Source: Gallaecimonas sp. GXIMD4217
Lineage (GTDB): Bacteria; Pseudomonadota; Gammaproteobacteria; Enterobacterales; Gallaecimonadaceae
Length of the DNA stretch: 64,000 bases
Reading direction: 5' to 3'
Assembly (NCBI RefSeq): GCF_038087665.1
Contig: NZ_CP149925.1
Coordinates: 1,860,870-1,924,869, forward strand
The position numbers and the translations under genes are program-made. The notes under the pieces were generated by a model. It did not search any database, was not told where the DNA came from, and saw only the letters and a list, made by a program, of their open reading frames with translations. Below, piece by piece: positions 54,912 through 62,596 of this stretch; within the stretch, counting starts at the first letter, position 1; the number at the start of each line of letters is the position of its first letter.

Positions 54912-55214
54912 ATGCGCGCCCTGCTGCTGTTACTGCCCCTTGTCCTCCTGCCTCCTGGCCTTTGCGCCCAAGCCAAGGACCAGGCCCAGGCCTATTGCGA
55001 AACCCTGATCCGGGCCAGACTGGCCAGCCTGGGGGCGGCGGTGTTCGAGGAGGTGGCACAGCAGGACACCCAGGACGGCAGCCTGGTCTACCGGGGCCAG
55101 CTCCAGCCCCTGAAGCAGCAGGCCCCCATGGCCTTTCTCTGCCAGCTCGAACCCAGGGTCCAGGGCTGGTCGTTGAAGCGCCTGGAGCTGTACCAGCTGG
55201 TGGAACAGCCCTAG
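54912..55214 (+). CDS. Secreted hypothetical protein
   Basis: A 100-residue protein with signal peptide MRALLLLLPLVLLPPGLCAQ and a mature part with two cysteines ('AYCETLIRARLASLGAAVFE', 'MAFLCQLEPRVQG') that could form a disulfide. No family recognised. It is divergent from the metal RND operon and its 3' end overlaps the LysR gene by 4 bp. Confidence 0.7.
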   Translation: MRALLLLLPLVLLPPGLCAQAKDQAQAYCETLIRARLASLGAAVFEEVAQQDTQDGSLVYRGQLQPLKQQAPMAFLCQLEPRVQGWSLKRLELYQLVEQP

Positions 55215-56116
55215 GCGGCCAGCTCCCGGGCCAGGGCCTGGATCGCCTGGCACAGCAGCCTGGTGGCCGGCGCCATCATGGCACCGCTGCGTACAATGAT
55301 GCCGAACCTGGCCTCCATCTCGGGCATGTCGGTCACCTTCAGCATGGCCAGCCGACCGCCCAGGCTGGCCTGGCCAAGCACCATCTCCGGGACCAGGGCT
55401 ATCATGTTCGAGCCCAGCATGGCGGGCTTGATCACGTTGAACATCTCGTAGCGGAGGCTGATCTTGAGGCCGGAGCCCTGGTAACCCCGGCCAGCGAACA
55501 GCTGCTCAAAGAGGCCTTCCTTCATGGCCCTGGGCACCGCCAGGGCAAAGCCGGCCAACTCGGCCAGTTCCAGCTCCTGCCCGGCCAGCGGATGGTCCTG
55601 GCGGGCCACGAAGCCGACCCTGTTGGGTGGCAGCGGGTGGATATCCACGCCCTGTTCCTCACCCAGGCCGCTGATGTCCACTATGGCCAGATCCACCTCG
55701 CTGTTCTGGACCGCCCTGAGCATCTCGCGCCAGTTGCCCACCACCAGTTCGGCATGAAGCCGCGGATGGCTATCCAGGCAGCGGCACAGGGCCGGGGTCA
55801 GCAGCACCGCCGCCGGGATGGCGCTGGCCCCCACCACGATGTCGCCGATGTCCTCGCCCTTGAACAGGGCCACATCCCGCTTGAGGCGCTGCTCGGCAAT
55901 GAGGATATCCCGGGCCCGGGCCAGCACCAGCTCGCCGTGGGGCGTCAGCGCCACCCGTTTCTGGCTGCGGTCGATGATGGGCAGATCCAGGGCCGTCTCC
56001 AATGCCTGGATGGATCGGCTGAGGGCCGGCTGAGTGATATTGAGTGCCTGGGCGGCGCGGCCGAAATGGCCGATCTCGGCCAGGACCTTCAGGTGCGACA
56101 ACTGGCGGATCTTCAC
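55211..56116 (-). CDS. LysR-family transcriptional regulator
   Basis: A 301-residue LysR regulator: winged HTH at residues 1-60 ('GHFGRAAQALNITQPALSRS') and a periplasmic-binding-like effector domain ('VVGASAIPAAVLLTPALCRC'). The start is GTG 56116 with GAGG upstream. LysR proteins usually control the divergent neighbour; there is no clear gene divergent within 400 bp, only the orphan terminator region. Confidence 0.92.
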   Translation of the reverse strand: MKIRQLSHLKVLAEIGHFGRAAQALNITQPALSRSIQALETALDLPIIDRSQKRVALTPHGELVLARARDILIAEQRLKRDVALFKGEDIGDIVVGASAIPAAVLLTPALCRCLDSHPRLHAELVVGNWREMLRAVQNSEVDLAIVDISGLGEEQGVDIHPLPPNRVGFVARQDHPLAGQELELAELAGFALAVPRAMKEGLFEQLFAGRGYQGSGLKISLRYEMFNVIKPAMLGSNMIALVPEMVLGQASLGGRLAMLKVTDMPEMEARFGIIVRSGAMMAPATRLLCQAIQALARELAA

Positions 56117-56534
56117 CCATCACCTCGAATCTTTATGCATGAAAGTCGCATATCAGCATTGAGAACAGGCCTATCACCATATTGCCAATCATCGGCACCG
56201 CGCAAAGGGTTTCGTCGCCCGGCCCCATGCATTTAACGCATCTTCACACAAAAAAATTGCATTGGATCACCAGGGCGCTTCGGCGCTTTAATGGCTTGGC
56301 AGCAAGACAGCCCAACGGCATGAAAGCGGGTGATTATTCACAGCAGCGTAAGATTGTCCTCCCAACTCCAAGGACTTGGGCCACCGACAGGTGGCCATTT
56401 TTTTATGCCGGATCATCCTCTGCGGCCGCCAGGCTGGCCCAGCGACCTGGGATAGGCGTATTGGTTGGCAGGTTCCATGGGAAAAGGCGCAGTTGCCGCT
56501 TTTCCCAGCAGTGTAGCCCCTGGAAACCGGCTCT
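56117..56534. other. 418-bp intergenic region with an orphan plus-strand terminator
   Basis: It holds the promoter side of the LysR gene and a plus-strand terminator at 56379-56404, but no rightward protein gene ends there. Before the terminator is a TCCTCCCAAC stretch (56357-56366), with anti-ribosome-site character, and an AT-rich tract (56249-56261). A 137-codon rightward frame crosses the terminator and is not supported. Confidence 0.55.
56379..56404 (+). terminator. Orphan intrinsic terminator (candidate small-RNA 3' end)
   Basis: GGCCACC, GACA, GGTGGCC, A, then seven Ts. On the plus strand nothing coding precedes it within 1.1 kb, so it likely ends a small RNA begun after 56117. Confidence 0.8.
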
Positions 56535-57035
56535 TCAGGCGGGCTTCTCGCCCTTGAGGAAGTGGCCGAGCACGTACCAGCGGCCATTCACGTAGTTGAT
56601 GGTGATTTGCCCCGAGCTCATGACCAGGCCCTTGCCGTTGTTCACCGAATCCGTATAGATGTCATCGTAGGGGACCTGGCCGGGCACCGGGAAACGGATG
56701 AACAGGTAGCCTTCCTGGAATTTCTCGATGCTGACGCTGTCCTGGGTGATGGCGCCGGTTTTCAGCAGCATCGGGTTTTCCACCTTGACGCGCCGGGCCA
56801 TCAGGGGCCCCGCCCCCTTGCCGTTTTTGACGTCCTCGAAGTTGCTGGGATGCAGGTAGGCGCCGTAGCGATCCAGGCCGGTGTCGGCCTGGATGTCCTC
56901 GACGAAATGCTGCACGAAGCGCACCGGATCCTGTTCCATCAAATGGGCCTGGGGCGGCAGTTCGTTGTTGGCGGCACCGCAGGCGGAAACGACCAGGGCG
57001 CTAAGAAGAAAGAAAAACGTACGGGCTATGTCCAT
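56535..57035 (-). CDS. Hypothetical lipoprotein
   Basis: A 166-residue protein with a lipoprotein signal MDIARTFFFLLSALVVSAC (lipobox VSAC, Cys19). The mature part ('QHFVEDIQADTGLDRYGAYL', 'ISINYVNGRWYVLGHF'-like end) looks like a NTF2/DUF-type alpha+beta domain but is not recognised. AAGGAAGG precedes the ATG. Confidence 0.75.
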   Translation of the reverse strand: MDIARTFFFLLSALVVSACGAANNELPPQAHLMEQDPVRFVQHFVEDIQADTGLDRYGAYLHPSNFEDVKNGKGAGPLMARRVKVENPMLLKTGAITQDSVSIEKFQEGYLFIRFPVPGQVPYDDIYTDSVNNGKGLVMSSGQITINYVNGRWYVLGHFLKGEKPA

Positions 57036-57104
57036 GAGATCACCTTCCTTGATTGACTCTGGAGAGCCAGTCTCCCATAGCCCGATGACGCCATCAACTT
57101 GTTA

Positions 57105-57204
57105 TCAAAGCACTTTCACCATGTAGTAACGGGCCCCATCCAGGGGGTAATCGTCCAGGGTGAAGGCGACCCGGTAGCCGTGGTGCTCATAGAAGGGCCT
57201 GGCC
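57105..57204 (-). pseudogene. 3' fragment of a GNAT gene (duplicate of the end of 58188-58601)
   Basis: Reading leftward it encodes a C-terminal tail like that of the neighbouring GNAT (YEHHGYRVAFTLDDYPLDGA, then RYYMVKVL and stop TGA) with no start or upstream domain. It matches the intact gene at 82 of 84 positions over 57121-57204 and then differs in the last codons (MVKVL against MTKAL). An 8-bp direct repeat ACTTGTTA lies directly on both sides. Confidence 0.85.
57121..57204 (-). repeat. 84-bp direct repeat, left copy
   Basis: Matches 58204-58287 with two mismatches; the right copy is the 3' end of the intact GNAT gene. The repeats bracket the AT-rich frameshifted gene. Confidence 0.92.
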
Positions 57205-57262
57205 ACTTGTTAGCCCGCAGAAGAGAGCTGAGACAATGCTACCAAGTAAGTATGCTTACCAA

Positions 57263-58028
57263 TCAGTTCGACGTGCGGTAATCAGGAAACCTTCCAACAT
57301 AAGGCCCCGTGTCGTATGTAAAGGTATAAGTCTCAAACCAGCCGGAGCCACCGAAATCTGACGTGAACTCATATCGAGCCTCTATCTCAAAGGTCAGCTC
57401 GTCATTGTTTTTCTCTATCAAGTCGTAATCAACGCCAGTAACATCATTATCGCACATGGGCCTGCTAGAGCCACCGCAGATGTCATCCACTTCCTTATTC
57501 AGGCTGGCGATCAATTCATTAAAATCGTCCTCGGTTGCATCGCCCGCGCCATAGGCGATAAGGTCATCGGCCAGCAACAATGACTTGAAGGTGGTAGTTG
57601 AACCGTCACTCAGTTTTTTTACTTGAGGAGAAGCCCTTCTTAAAAGCGGCCAAGCCATTACCAAACTGCTCTTCAAGAGGCAGACGAAGAATCAGGGTAT
57701 CGCAAAATCCCATTTTGTTTACCTCGACCTGCCTAGGGAAGCAGACTTTCAGCATTCTATCTTGGTAGGAGGCGGTCACCTTGAAATAGCTTGAGGATTC
57801 CTTTTCGGCAAGAGTTCGGCCTAAATGAAAGTACCCATCCAGACTGTGGTCAAAGCCAGAGAACAGAAGCGTCTTGAATTGCTCGAAATTCCTCTCCTGA
57901 TTGAAGGAGACATTTTTGGGAAGATTCTTGACCAACAAGAGCTCCTGGCTTTCATCGGGGAGTTCTACCGCAAAGGCAGTAACACAAAAGAAACCCAACA
58001 GAAAAGCTACAAACTTCGTTTTTTTCAT
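57263..58028 (-). pseudogene. AT-rich secreted-protein gene with a one-base frameshift in an A7 tract
   Basis: Reading leftward, ATG 58028 (AAGGAGAG upstream) opens MKKTKFVAFLLGFFCVTAFA, a signal peptide, and continues to '...FKKGFSSSKKTE' and TGA at 57606. The +1 frame continues at once as 'KKLSDGSTTTFKSLLLADDL' and runs to 57263. Removing one A from the seven As at 57620-57614 restores one 254-codon protein; the length arithmetic fits exactly. It may be a pseudogene, a sequence error or a slippage site. No family recognised; base content is clearly more AT-rich than in the neighbours, so it is probably acquired. Confidence 0.7.
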
Positions 58029-58187
58029 ATCTCTCTCCTTGAAAATCGGCGTTCCAAAACAAGCGGAAACCTACAGAAAAAAAACACCTAGGTAAAGATT
58101 GTCACAAGATGAAACGAAATCACCACAATTGGCTGCCGAGCAGGCCAATCGTCCCAAGGGGTTTGCACAGATGCATCGTTACGCCGG

Positions 58188-58601
58188 CTAGAGCGCCTTG
58201 GTCATGTAGTAACGGGCCCCGTCCAGGGGGTAATCGTTCAGGGTGAAGGCGACCCGGTAGCCGTGGTGCTCATAGAAGGGCCTGGCCTGGAAGTCCAGGG
58301 TATCCAGCAACGCCCTGGTGCAGCCCCGGGCCCGGGCCGCCTCTTCCATGGCCAGGAGCAGCTCGCCGCCCCTGCCCTGGCCGCGCAGGGCCTCGGATAC
58401 CCAGAGGTGGTCGATGAACAGCCAGTTGCCGAAGGTGGTGCCGTCGATGCCGGCCAGCAGCTCGCCGCCGGCGTCCTTGATGGTCAGTGCCAGGGGCCGG
58501 CGCTCGACGGCCGGCCAACGGGCCCGGTTGAAGGCGCGGATCGCCTGGCTGAGGCGCTCGAGCAGGGCCGGCTCCGGCTGGTCGTGGAACGCTATGGTCA
58601 T
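58188..58601 (-). CDS. GNAT family N-acetyltransferase
   Basis: A 137-residue GNAT domain: motif A 'HLWVSEALRGQGRGGELLLA', motif B 'LLDTLDFQARPFYEHHGYRV'. Acceptor unknown. ATG 58601 fits the family start; no strong ribosome site is seen. Its last about 100 bp are duplicated at 57105-57204. Confidence 0.88.
   Translation of the reverse strand: MTIAFHDQPEPALLERLSQAIRAFNRARWPAVERRPLALTIKDAGGELLAGIDGTTFGNWLFIDHLWVSEALRGQGRGGELLLAMEEAARARGCTRALLDTLDFQARPFYEHHGYRVAFTLNDYPLDGARYYMTKAL
58204..58287 (-). repeat. 84-bp direct repeat, right copy
   Basis: The 3' end of the intact GNAT gene, 1083 bp from the left copy. Confidence 0.92.
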
Positions 58602-58677
58602 GGTCTGGTTGGCTGTGTCGGGACAGAGCGGGACAATGCCACAGCCAGGGGGCCCGGTGCCAGTCCCCTGGCTGCGG

Positions 58678-59154
58678 CTATTTAAGCAGCCTGGGGTCGA
58701 ATCGAAATGGCGTGATGTCGCCAAACAGCACCTGGTCTGCGTCGGGATGCTGGGGGTTAAAGAGGTAATTGAATTCCCCGGGGATCACCACGCTGGGCAC
58801 CTTCAGTAGGAGGCTTTGCCCTTCCTGTACCCAGGTGTTGCCGGTCTCCATGACCGACGACGCCATGGTGGCATCGGCCCAGTTGTCCGGCAGTGAGCCC
58901 AGATCCAGCTCCATCACCAGTGCCTCATCGAAGTGGACCGGCATCTTGTTGAAGGTCATCAGCACGTCACTTCGTCCCAGATGCACCAACAACTCCATGG
59001 CGGCCAGGGCCAGGCTGGAGCCCAGGTACACCATGTGCGTCCCCTTGCTGTTCCAGCGGCCGCCATACAGGAAGGCCCCTTCGCCGGACATCATCTCCTC
59101 GGCCGTTTTCGCGAACTCGGGATCAGCCACTCTCCATGCGGTGATCCGCGCCAT
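58678..59154 (-). CDS. RES-domain toxin (RES-Xre toxin-antitoxin)
   Basis: A 158-residue RES-domain protein: 'ARITAWRVADPEF', 'GAFLYGGRWNSKGTHMVYLG', 'LALAAMELLVHLGR'. RES toxins degrade NAD+ in known systems (ParT, MbcT). Its ATG overlaps the antitoxin stop by one base (TGATG), so the two are translated together, antitoxin first. Confidence 0.92.
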   Translation of the reverse strand: MARITAWRVADPEFAKTAEEMMSGEGAFLYGGRWNSKGTHMVYLGSSLALAAMELLVHLGRSDVLMTFNKMPVHFDEALVMELDLGSLPDNWADATMASSVMETGNTWVQEGQSLLLKVPSVVIPGEFNYLFNPQHPDADQVLFGDITPFRFDPRLLK

Positions 59155-59675
59155 CAGCTGAAGACCCCGTGCCTGAGCCGGCCAATGAGATCTTCCACTT
59201 CCCTGGCCCCCACCTCTGTGGTGGCGTGTTGTATGGGCGTTTCATTCTGCAGCAGCTGCTGGGGCGTGTGGAGCCACTGGACCGCCGCCTCGTTGTCACC
59301 GTGCATCAGCTGCACCGCGGCATCCTTCAGGCGGGCGTAGCGGACCACCCGATCGCTCTCGTCAACGTGCAGCCGTCCGGCCAGCTCGCGCCGGCGCAGC
59401 GTCGAGGCCGGGATCGACAGCAGGTTGCCGATCTCCCGCTTGGTGGTCTTCAGCTCCTCCAGCAGAACTTCGACGGCGCCAAAGTTCAGGCCCTGGCGGA
59501 TCTCACGCAGCACCTCGCCCGGCTCCAGCACCTGGTGCCCTATCACCTTGTCCAAGGCGTTGCGCGGACCCTTGCCTTTGCGGCTGGTGGCGGCAATAAA
59601 GCGCATCTGCCTGCGTCCTGACGAGGCCGCCCCAGGCAGGCTCTTGTCATGGTCACTCTTTGCTGAAAGTGTCAT
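59154..59675 (-). CDS. Xre/ParS-family antitoxin of the RES system
   Basis: A 173-residue protein: N-terminal helical DNA-binding half ('LEELKTTKREIGNLLSIPAS' then 'TLRRRELAGRLHVDESDRVV') and a C-terminal toxin-binding DUF2384-like half ('ALQLMHGDNEAAVQWLHTPQ'-like, ending 'LIGRLRHGVFS'). ATG 59675 has GAGGAAGG upstream; an ATG ten codons earlier is within the promoter. It should neutralise the RES toxin and repress its own promoter. Confidence 0.9.
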   Translation of the reverse strand: MTLSAKSDHDKSLPGAASSGRRQMRFIAATSRKGKGPRNALDKVIGHQVLEPGEVLREIRQGLNFGAVEVLLEELKTTKREIGNLLSIPASTLRRRELAGRLHVDESDRVVRYARLKDAAVQLMHGDNEAAVQWLHTPQQLLQNETPIQHATTEVGAREVEDLIGRLRHGVFS

Positions 59676-59703
59676 TTGAACCTTCCTCTTTCGCCATATG
59701 AAC

Positions 59704-59732
59704 ATTCTAGGCCGGCCCCAATGGGGAGTAAA
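59704..59732 (-). promoter_or_regulatory. Promoter of the RES-Xre operon with palindrome in the spacer
   Basis: On the minus strand TTTACT (59732-59727), 17-bp spacer, TAGAAT (59709-59704). The spacer holds the palindrome CCCCAATGGGG (59716-59726), well placed for autorepression by the antitoxin. Confidence 0.7.
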
Positions 59733-59843
59733 GGGGAATGCCTCTGGTCAAGCGGGGTCTGCCACACCAAGCGATCCCGGCCCGTGGGGCCAAACTGCTG
59801 TGATAGACTGGTCCTTTGCCGCCCACGGACAGATAACGACAGC

Positions 59844-61268
59844 ATGAGCAACGACGCTACCCTTCTCTGGCACGATTACGAGACCTTCGGCGCCGATCCC
59901 AAGAAGGACAGGCCGGCCCAGTTCGCCGCCATCCGCACCGATCTGGATCTCAACGAGGTGGGCGAGCCCCTGGAGTGGTACTGCCAGCCCCCCAACGATT
60001 ACCTGCCGAGGCCGGGCGCCTGCCTGGTGACCGGCATCACCCCGCAGATAGCCCAGGCCCGGGGCCTGGGCGAGCCGGAGTTCATGGCCAGGATCCACGC
60101 CGAGATGAGCAAGCCCAACACCTGCGTGGTGGGCTACAACTCCATTCGTTTCGACGACGAAGTCAGCCGCTTCGGTTTCTATCGCAACTTTTTCGACCCC
60201 TACAGCCGTGAATGGCAGCACGGCAACTCCCGCTGGGATCTGCTGGATGTGGTGCGGGCCACCTATGCGCTGCGCCCGGAGGGCATCAACTGGCCCGAGC
60301 ACGAGGACGGCAAGCCCAGCTTCAAGCTGGAGCACCTGACCCAGGCCAACGGCATCAGCCATGCCGATGCCCACGACGCCGTTTCAGACGTGCGGGCCAC
60401 CATCGCCCTGGCCAGGCTGATCAAGGAAAAGCAGCCCAGGCTGTTCGACTTCTTCTTCAAGCTCAGGCGCAAGCAGGCGGTGGCGGAGCTCATCGACGTC
60501 ATCAACCTCAAGCCCCTGGTGCACAGCTCCGGCAAGATCCCCGCCCTGCAGGGCTGCACCACCTATGTGGCGCCCCTGGTCTGGCACCCGGTCAACAAGA
60601 ACGCCGTCATCGTCGTCGATCTCAACGGCGATCTGGGGCCGCTGCTGAAACTGGACGACGCCGCCCTCAAGGCCCGCCTCTACACCCCCCAGGCCGAGCT
60701 GGCCGAAGGGGAGTCCAGGCCGCCGGTGAAGCTGGTGCACATCAACAAGTGCCCCATACTGGCGCCCGCCAAGACCCTGACCCCGGAACGGGCCGATGAG
60801 CTGGGCATAGACCGCCAGCGCTGCCGGGAGAACCTGGAGACCCTCAAGGCCCACCCTGAGCTCAGGGACAAGCTGGTGACCCTGTTCAGCGAGGACGGGG
60901 AGCGGCCGGCCCAGGACGCCGACGAGGCCCTGTACGGAGGCTTCTTCAGCGATCAGGACAGGGCCACCATGGAGGTGGTGCGCAGGATGGATCCCCAGCA
61001 GCTGGCCAGCGGCGACGTGAAGTTCCAGGATCCGCGCCTGAACACCCTGCTGTTTCGCTACCGGGCCCGCAACTATCCCCACACCCTCAGCGAGGCCGAG
61101 GCCCAGAAGTGGCAGCGCCACCGGGAGGAGGTGCTGGTGCACGGCGGCAGCGGCTACGGCATGGAAGATCTGATGCTGGAGCTGGAAACCCTGGCCCAGG
61201 AGAAACAGGACGACAGCCGCGCCATGAACATCCTCAAGGCGGTCTACGACTACGCCCAGTCCCTCTAA
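59844..61268 (+). CDS. sbcB: Exodeoxyribonuclease I
   Basis: A 474-residue ExoI (E. coli 475), a DEDDh 3'-5' exonuclease of single-stranded DNA. The first acidic motif is 'LLWHDYETFGADP', later 'YNSIRFDDEVSR' and 'SHADAHDAVSDVRATI' (catalytic His/Asp), then the SH3-like and helical C-terminal domains ending 'KAVYDYAQSL'. It acts in recombination and mismatch repair. Start ATG 59844 matches the family N terminus. Confidence 0.97.
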   Translation: MSNDATLLWHDYETFGADPKKDRPAQFAAIRTDLDLNEVGEPLEWYCQPPNDYLPRPGACLVTGITPQIAQARGLGEPEFMARIHAEMSKPNTCVVGYNSIRFDDEVSRFGFYRNFFDPYSREWQHGNSRWDLLDVVRATYALRPEGINWPEHEDGKPSFKLEHLTQANGISHADAHDAVSDVRATIALARLIKEKQPRLFDFFFKLRRKQAVAELIDVINLKPLVHSSGKIPALQGCTTYVAPLVWHPVNKNAVIVVDLNGDLGPLLKLDDAALKARLYTPQAELAEGESRPPVKLVHINKCPILAPAKTLTPERADELGIDRQRCRENLETLKAHPELRDKLVTLFSEDGERPAQDADEALYGGFFSDQDRATMEVVRRMDPQQLASGDVKFQDPRLNTLLFRYRARNYPHTLSEAEAQKWQRHREEVLVHGGSGYGMEDLMLELETLAQEKQDDSRAMNILKAVYDYAQSL

Positions 61269-62080
61269 TCCAGCGGCGGCGGCCGGTAGCGCCGGCCCCG
61301 CTGCAGGCGTTTCTCCTCCCCCCGGTCGCTGAGGTAGATCACCGGCAGGGACACCGGCTTGGCCTCGTTGGACACCGTCTTGACCACGAAATGCAGGTGC
61401 GGCTCGGTGGAAAAGCCGGTGTTGCCGGAGCGGGCGATCAGCTGGCCCGCCGCCACCTGCTGGCCCGGCTCCACCAGCACGCCGTGGCGGGCCAGGTGGA
61501 AATACTCCGCCAGGGTGCCGTCCTCGTGCTCGATGACCAGGTAGTTGGCGTCTTCCACGCAGCGCCGCTCAGGGCAGCCCTGGTCGGAATCCTCCCGCAC
61601 CTGCACCACCAGCCCGGCCCGGGCGGCACGCACCTCGCTGCCTTCTGGCATGGCCACGTCTATGGCATAGAAGCTGTGGGGTTCGGTGTGGCTGAAGGCG
61701 TCGCCCCAACCCTGGAGCAGCCAGTAGGCCTGGTCCGGCGACCAGGGCAGCCGGTAGCGGGCGCTGTCGTCATGGCGGGCCGAGAAGCGGCCCCGGGACC
61801 AGCTGTACCAGTACCGGTACTGCCAGTGGCCTATCTTGGTGAGCCTGACCAGCTCGCTCCTTTCGCCCGGGCCCAGTTCGGCCAGCAGCGGCAGCGAACG
61901 GTCGGCCTTGAGGCCCTGGCTGACCAGCTGCAGCCGCACCGTGACCGGCGTTTGCGACAGGTTTTCCATCTCGAAGCGGAGCTGCCGCTGTGATTCAACC
62001 ACCTCCAGGCAGAGGATCTCCTGCTGGCATTCCCGGCCAAGGGCGGCAAAGCTTGCCAGCAGCAACAACAACCATCTCAA
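61265..62080 (-). CDS. Secreted M23-family peptidase (LytM-type)
   Basis: A 271-residue protein with a signal peptide (MRWLLLLLASFAALGREC), a beta-rich N domain and a C-terminal M23 domain: zinc residues in 'HSFYAIDVAMPEGSEVRAAR' and 'EPHLHFVVKT'. M23 enzymes cut peptidoglycan cross-links or activate amidases. It starts at TTG 62080, which overlaps the stop of the upstream gene (TTGA), so it is translationally coupled. Its end overlaps sbcB by 4 bp. Confidence 0.88.
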   Translation of the reverse strand: MRWLLLLLASFAALGRECQQEILCLEVVESQRQLRFEMENLSQTPVTVRLQLVSQGLKADRSLPLLAELGPGERSELVRLTKIGHWQYRYWYSWSRGRFSARHDDSARYRLPWSPDQAYWLLQGWGDAFSHTEPHSFYAIDVAMPEGSEVRAARAGLVVQVREDSDQGCPERRCVEDANYLVIEHEDGTLAEYFHLARHGVLVEPGQQVAAGQLIARSGNTGFSTEPHLHFVVKTVSNEAKPVSLPVIYLSDRGEEKRLQRGRRYRPPPLD

Positions 62081-62541
62081 TCCACATTCTCCAAGGCCAC
62101 CAGGTAGTCACCGGCGAAGATCAGCCGCCCGGGCCAGTTTTCCTCGTCCAGGACGCGCTGCCAGATCTCGTAAGGCGGCGCCGCAAAGCGCTCGGCCCGG
62201 TATCGTTCCTTACCCGTCAGGGAAAGCACCTGCGCCTTGGTCATGCACAGGGCCAGGCTTTGCCTGAGCAGGCTGCGCCGGATGGCCTTGACCTCGGTTT
62301 CCGACAGCCCCAGGCAACGGCTGCCGGCCGGCCAGGCCCGCTTCCCCTGCTGCTCTTGGGCCGGCCCCGCCGCCGGTGCCGGCAGCCGGTCGAGATCCGG
62401 GCCGTCCTTGTAACGCACCGACACCTTGCGGCCCTGGCTACAGGGCCTGTCGGTCAGCACCACGGCGCCGTCCTTCTCACAGTGATAAACGGCCGCCAAC
62501 GTCGGCAGGCCAGCCGCACACAGCAAAAGCAAAGCACGCAT
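62077..62541 (-). CDS. Secreted DUF4124-like protein
   Basis: A 154-residue protein with a signal peptide (MRALLLLCAAGLPTLAA) and a DUF4124-type 'VYHCEKDGAVVLTDRPCSQG' region, then a basic Pro/Ala linker and a helical C-terminal part. Function unknown, periplasmic. GGAGG precedes the ATG; the stop is shared with the M23 gene start. Confidence 0.78.
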   Translation of the reverse strand: MRALLLLCAAGLPTLAAVYHCEKDGAVVLTDRPCSQGRKVSVRYKDGPDLDRLPAPAAGPAQEQQGKRAWPAGSRCLGLSETEVKAIRRSLLRQSLALCMTKAQVLSLTGKERYRAERFAAPPYEIWQRVLDEENWPGRLIFAGDYLVALENVD

Positions 62542-62596
62542 TCCCTTGCCTCCTTGTCATCCCGACTATCCAAAGATAGCCGAGGGAGGCCGGAAG

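Noticed and set aside
56182-56595. 137-codon rightward frame in the intergenic region
   Set aside because: It runs through an intrinsic terminator and into the 3' end of the lipoprotein gene; no ribosome site or family.
57097-58200. Integron cassette hypothesis: TAACAAG/CTTGTTA-like sequences near the AT-rich gene
   Set aside because: The motif resembles attC ends, but no matching GTTRRRY partner with a palindromic attC body is present and no integrase gene is seen. The flanking repeats are coding sequence of GNAT.
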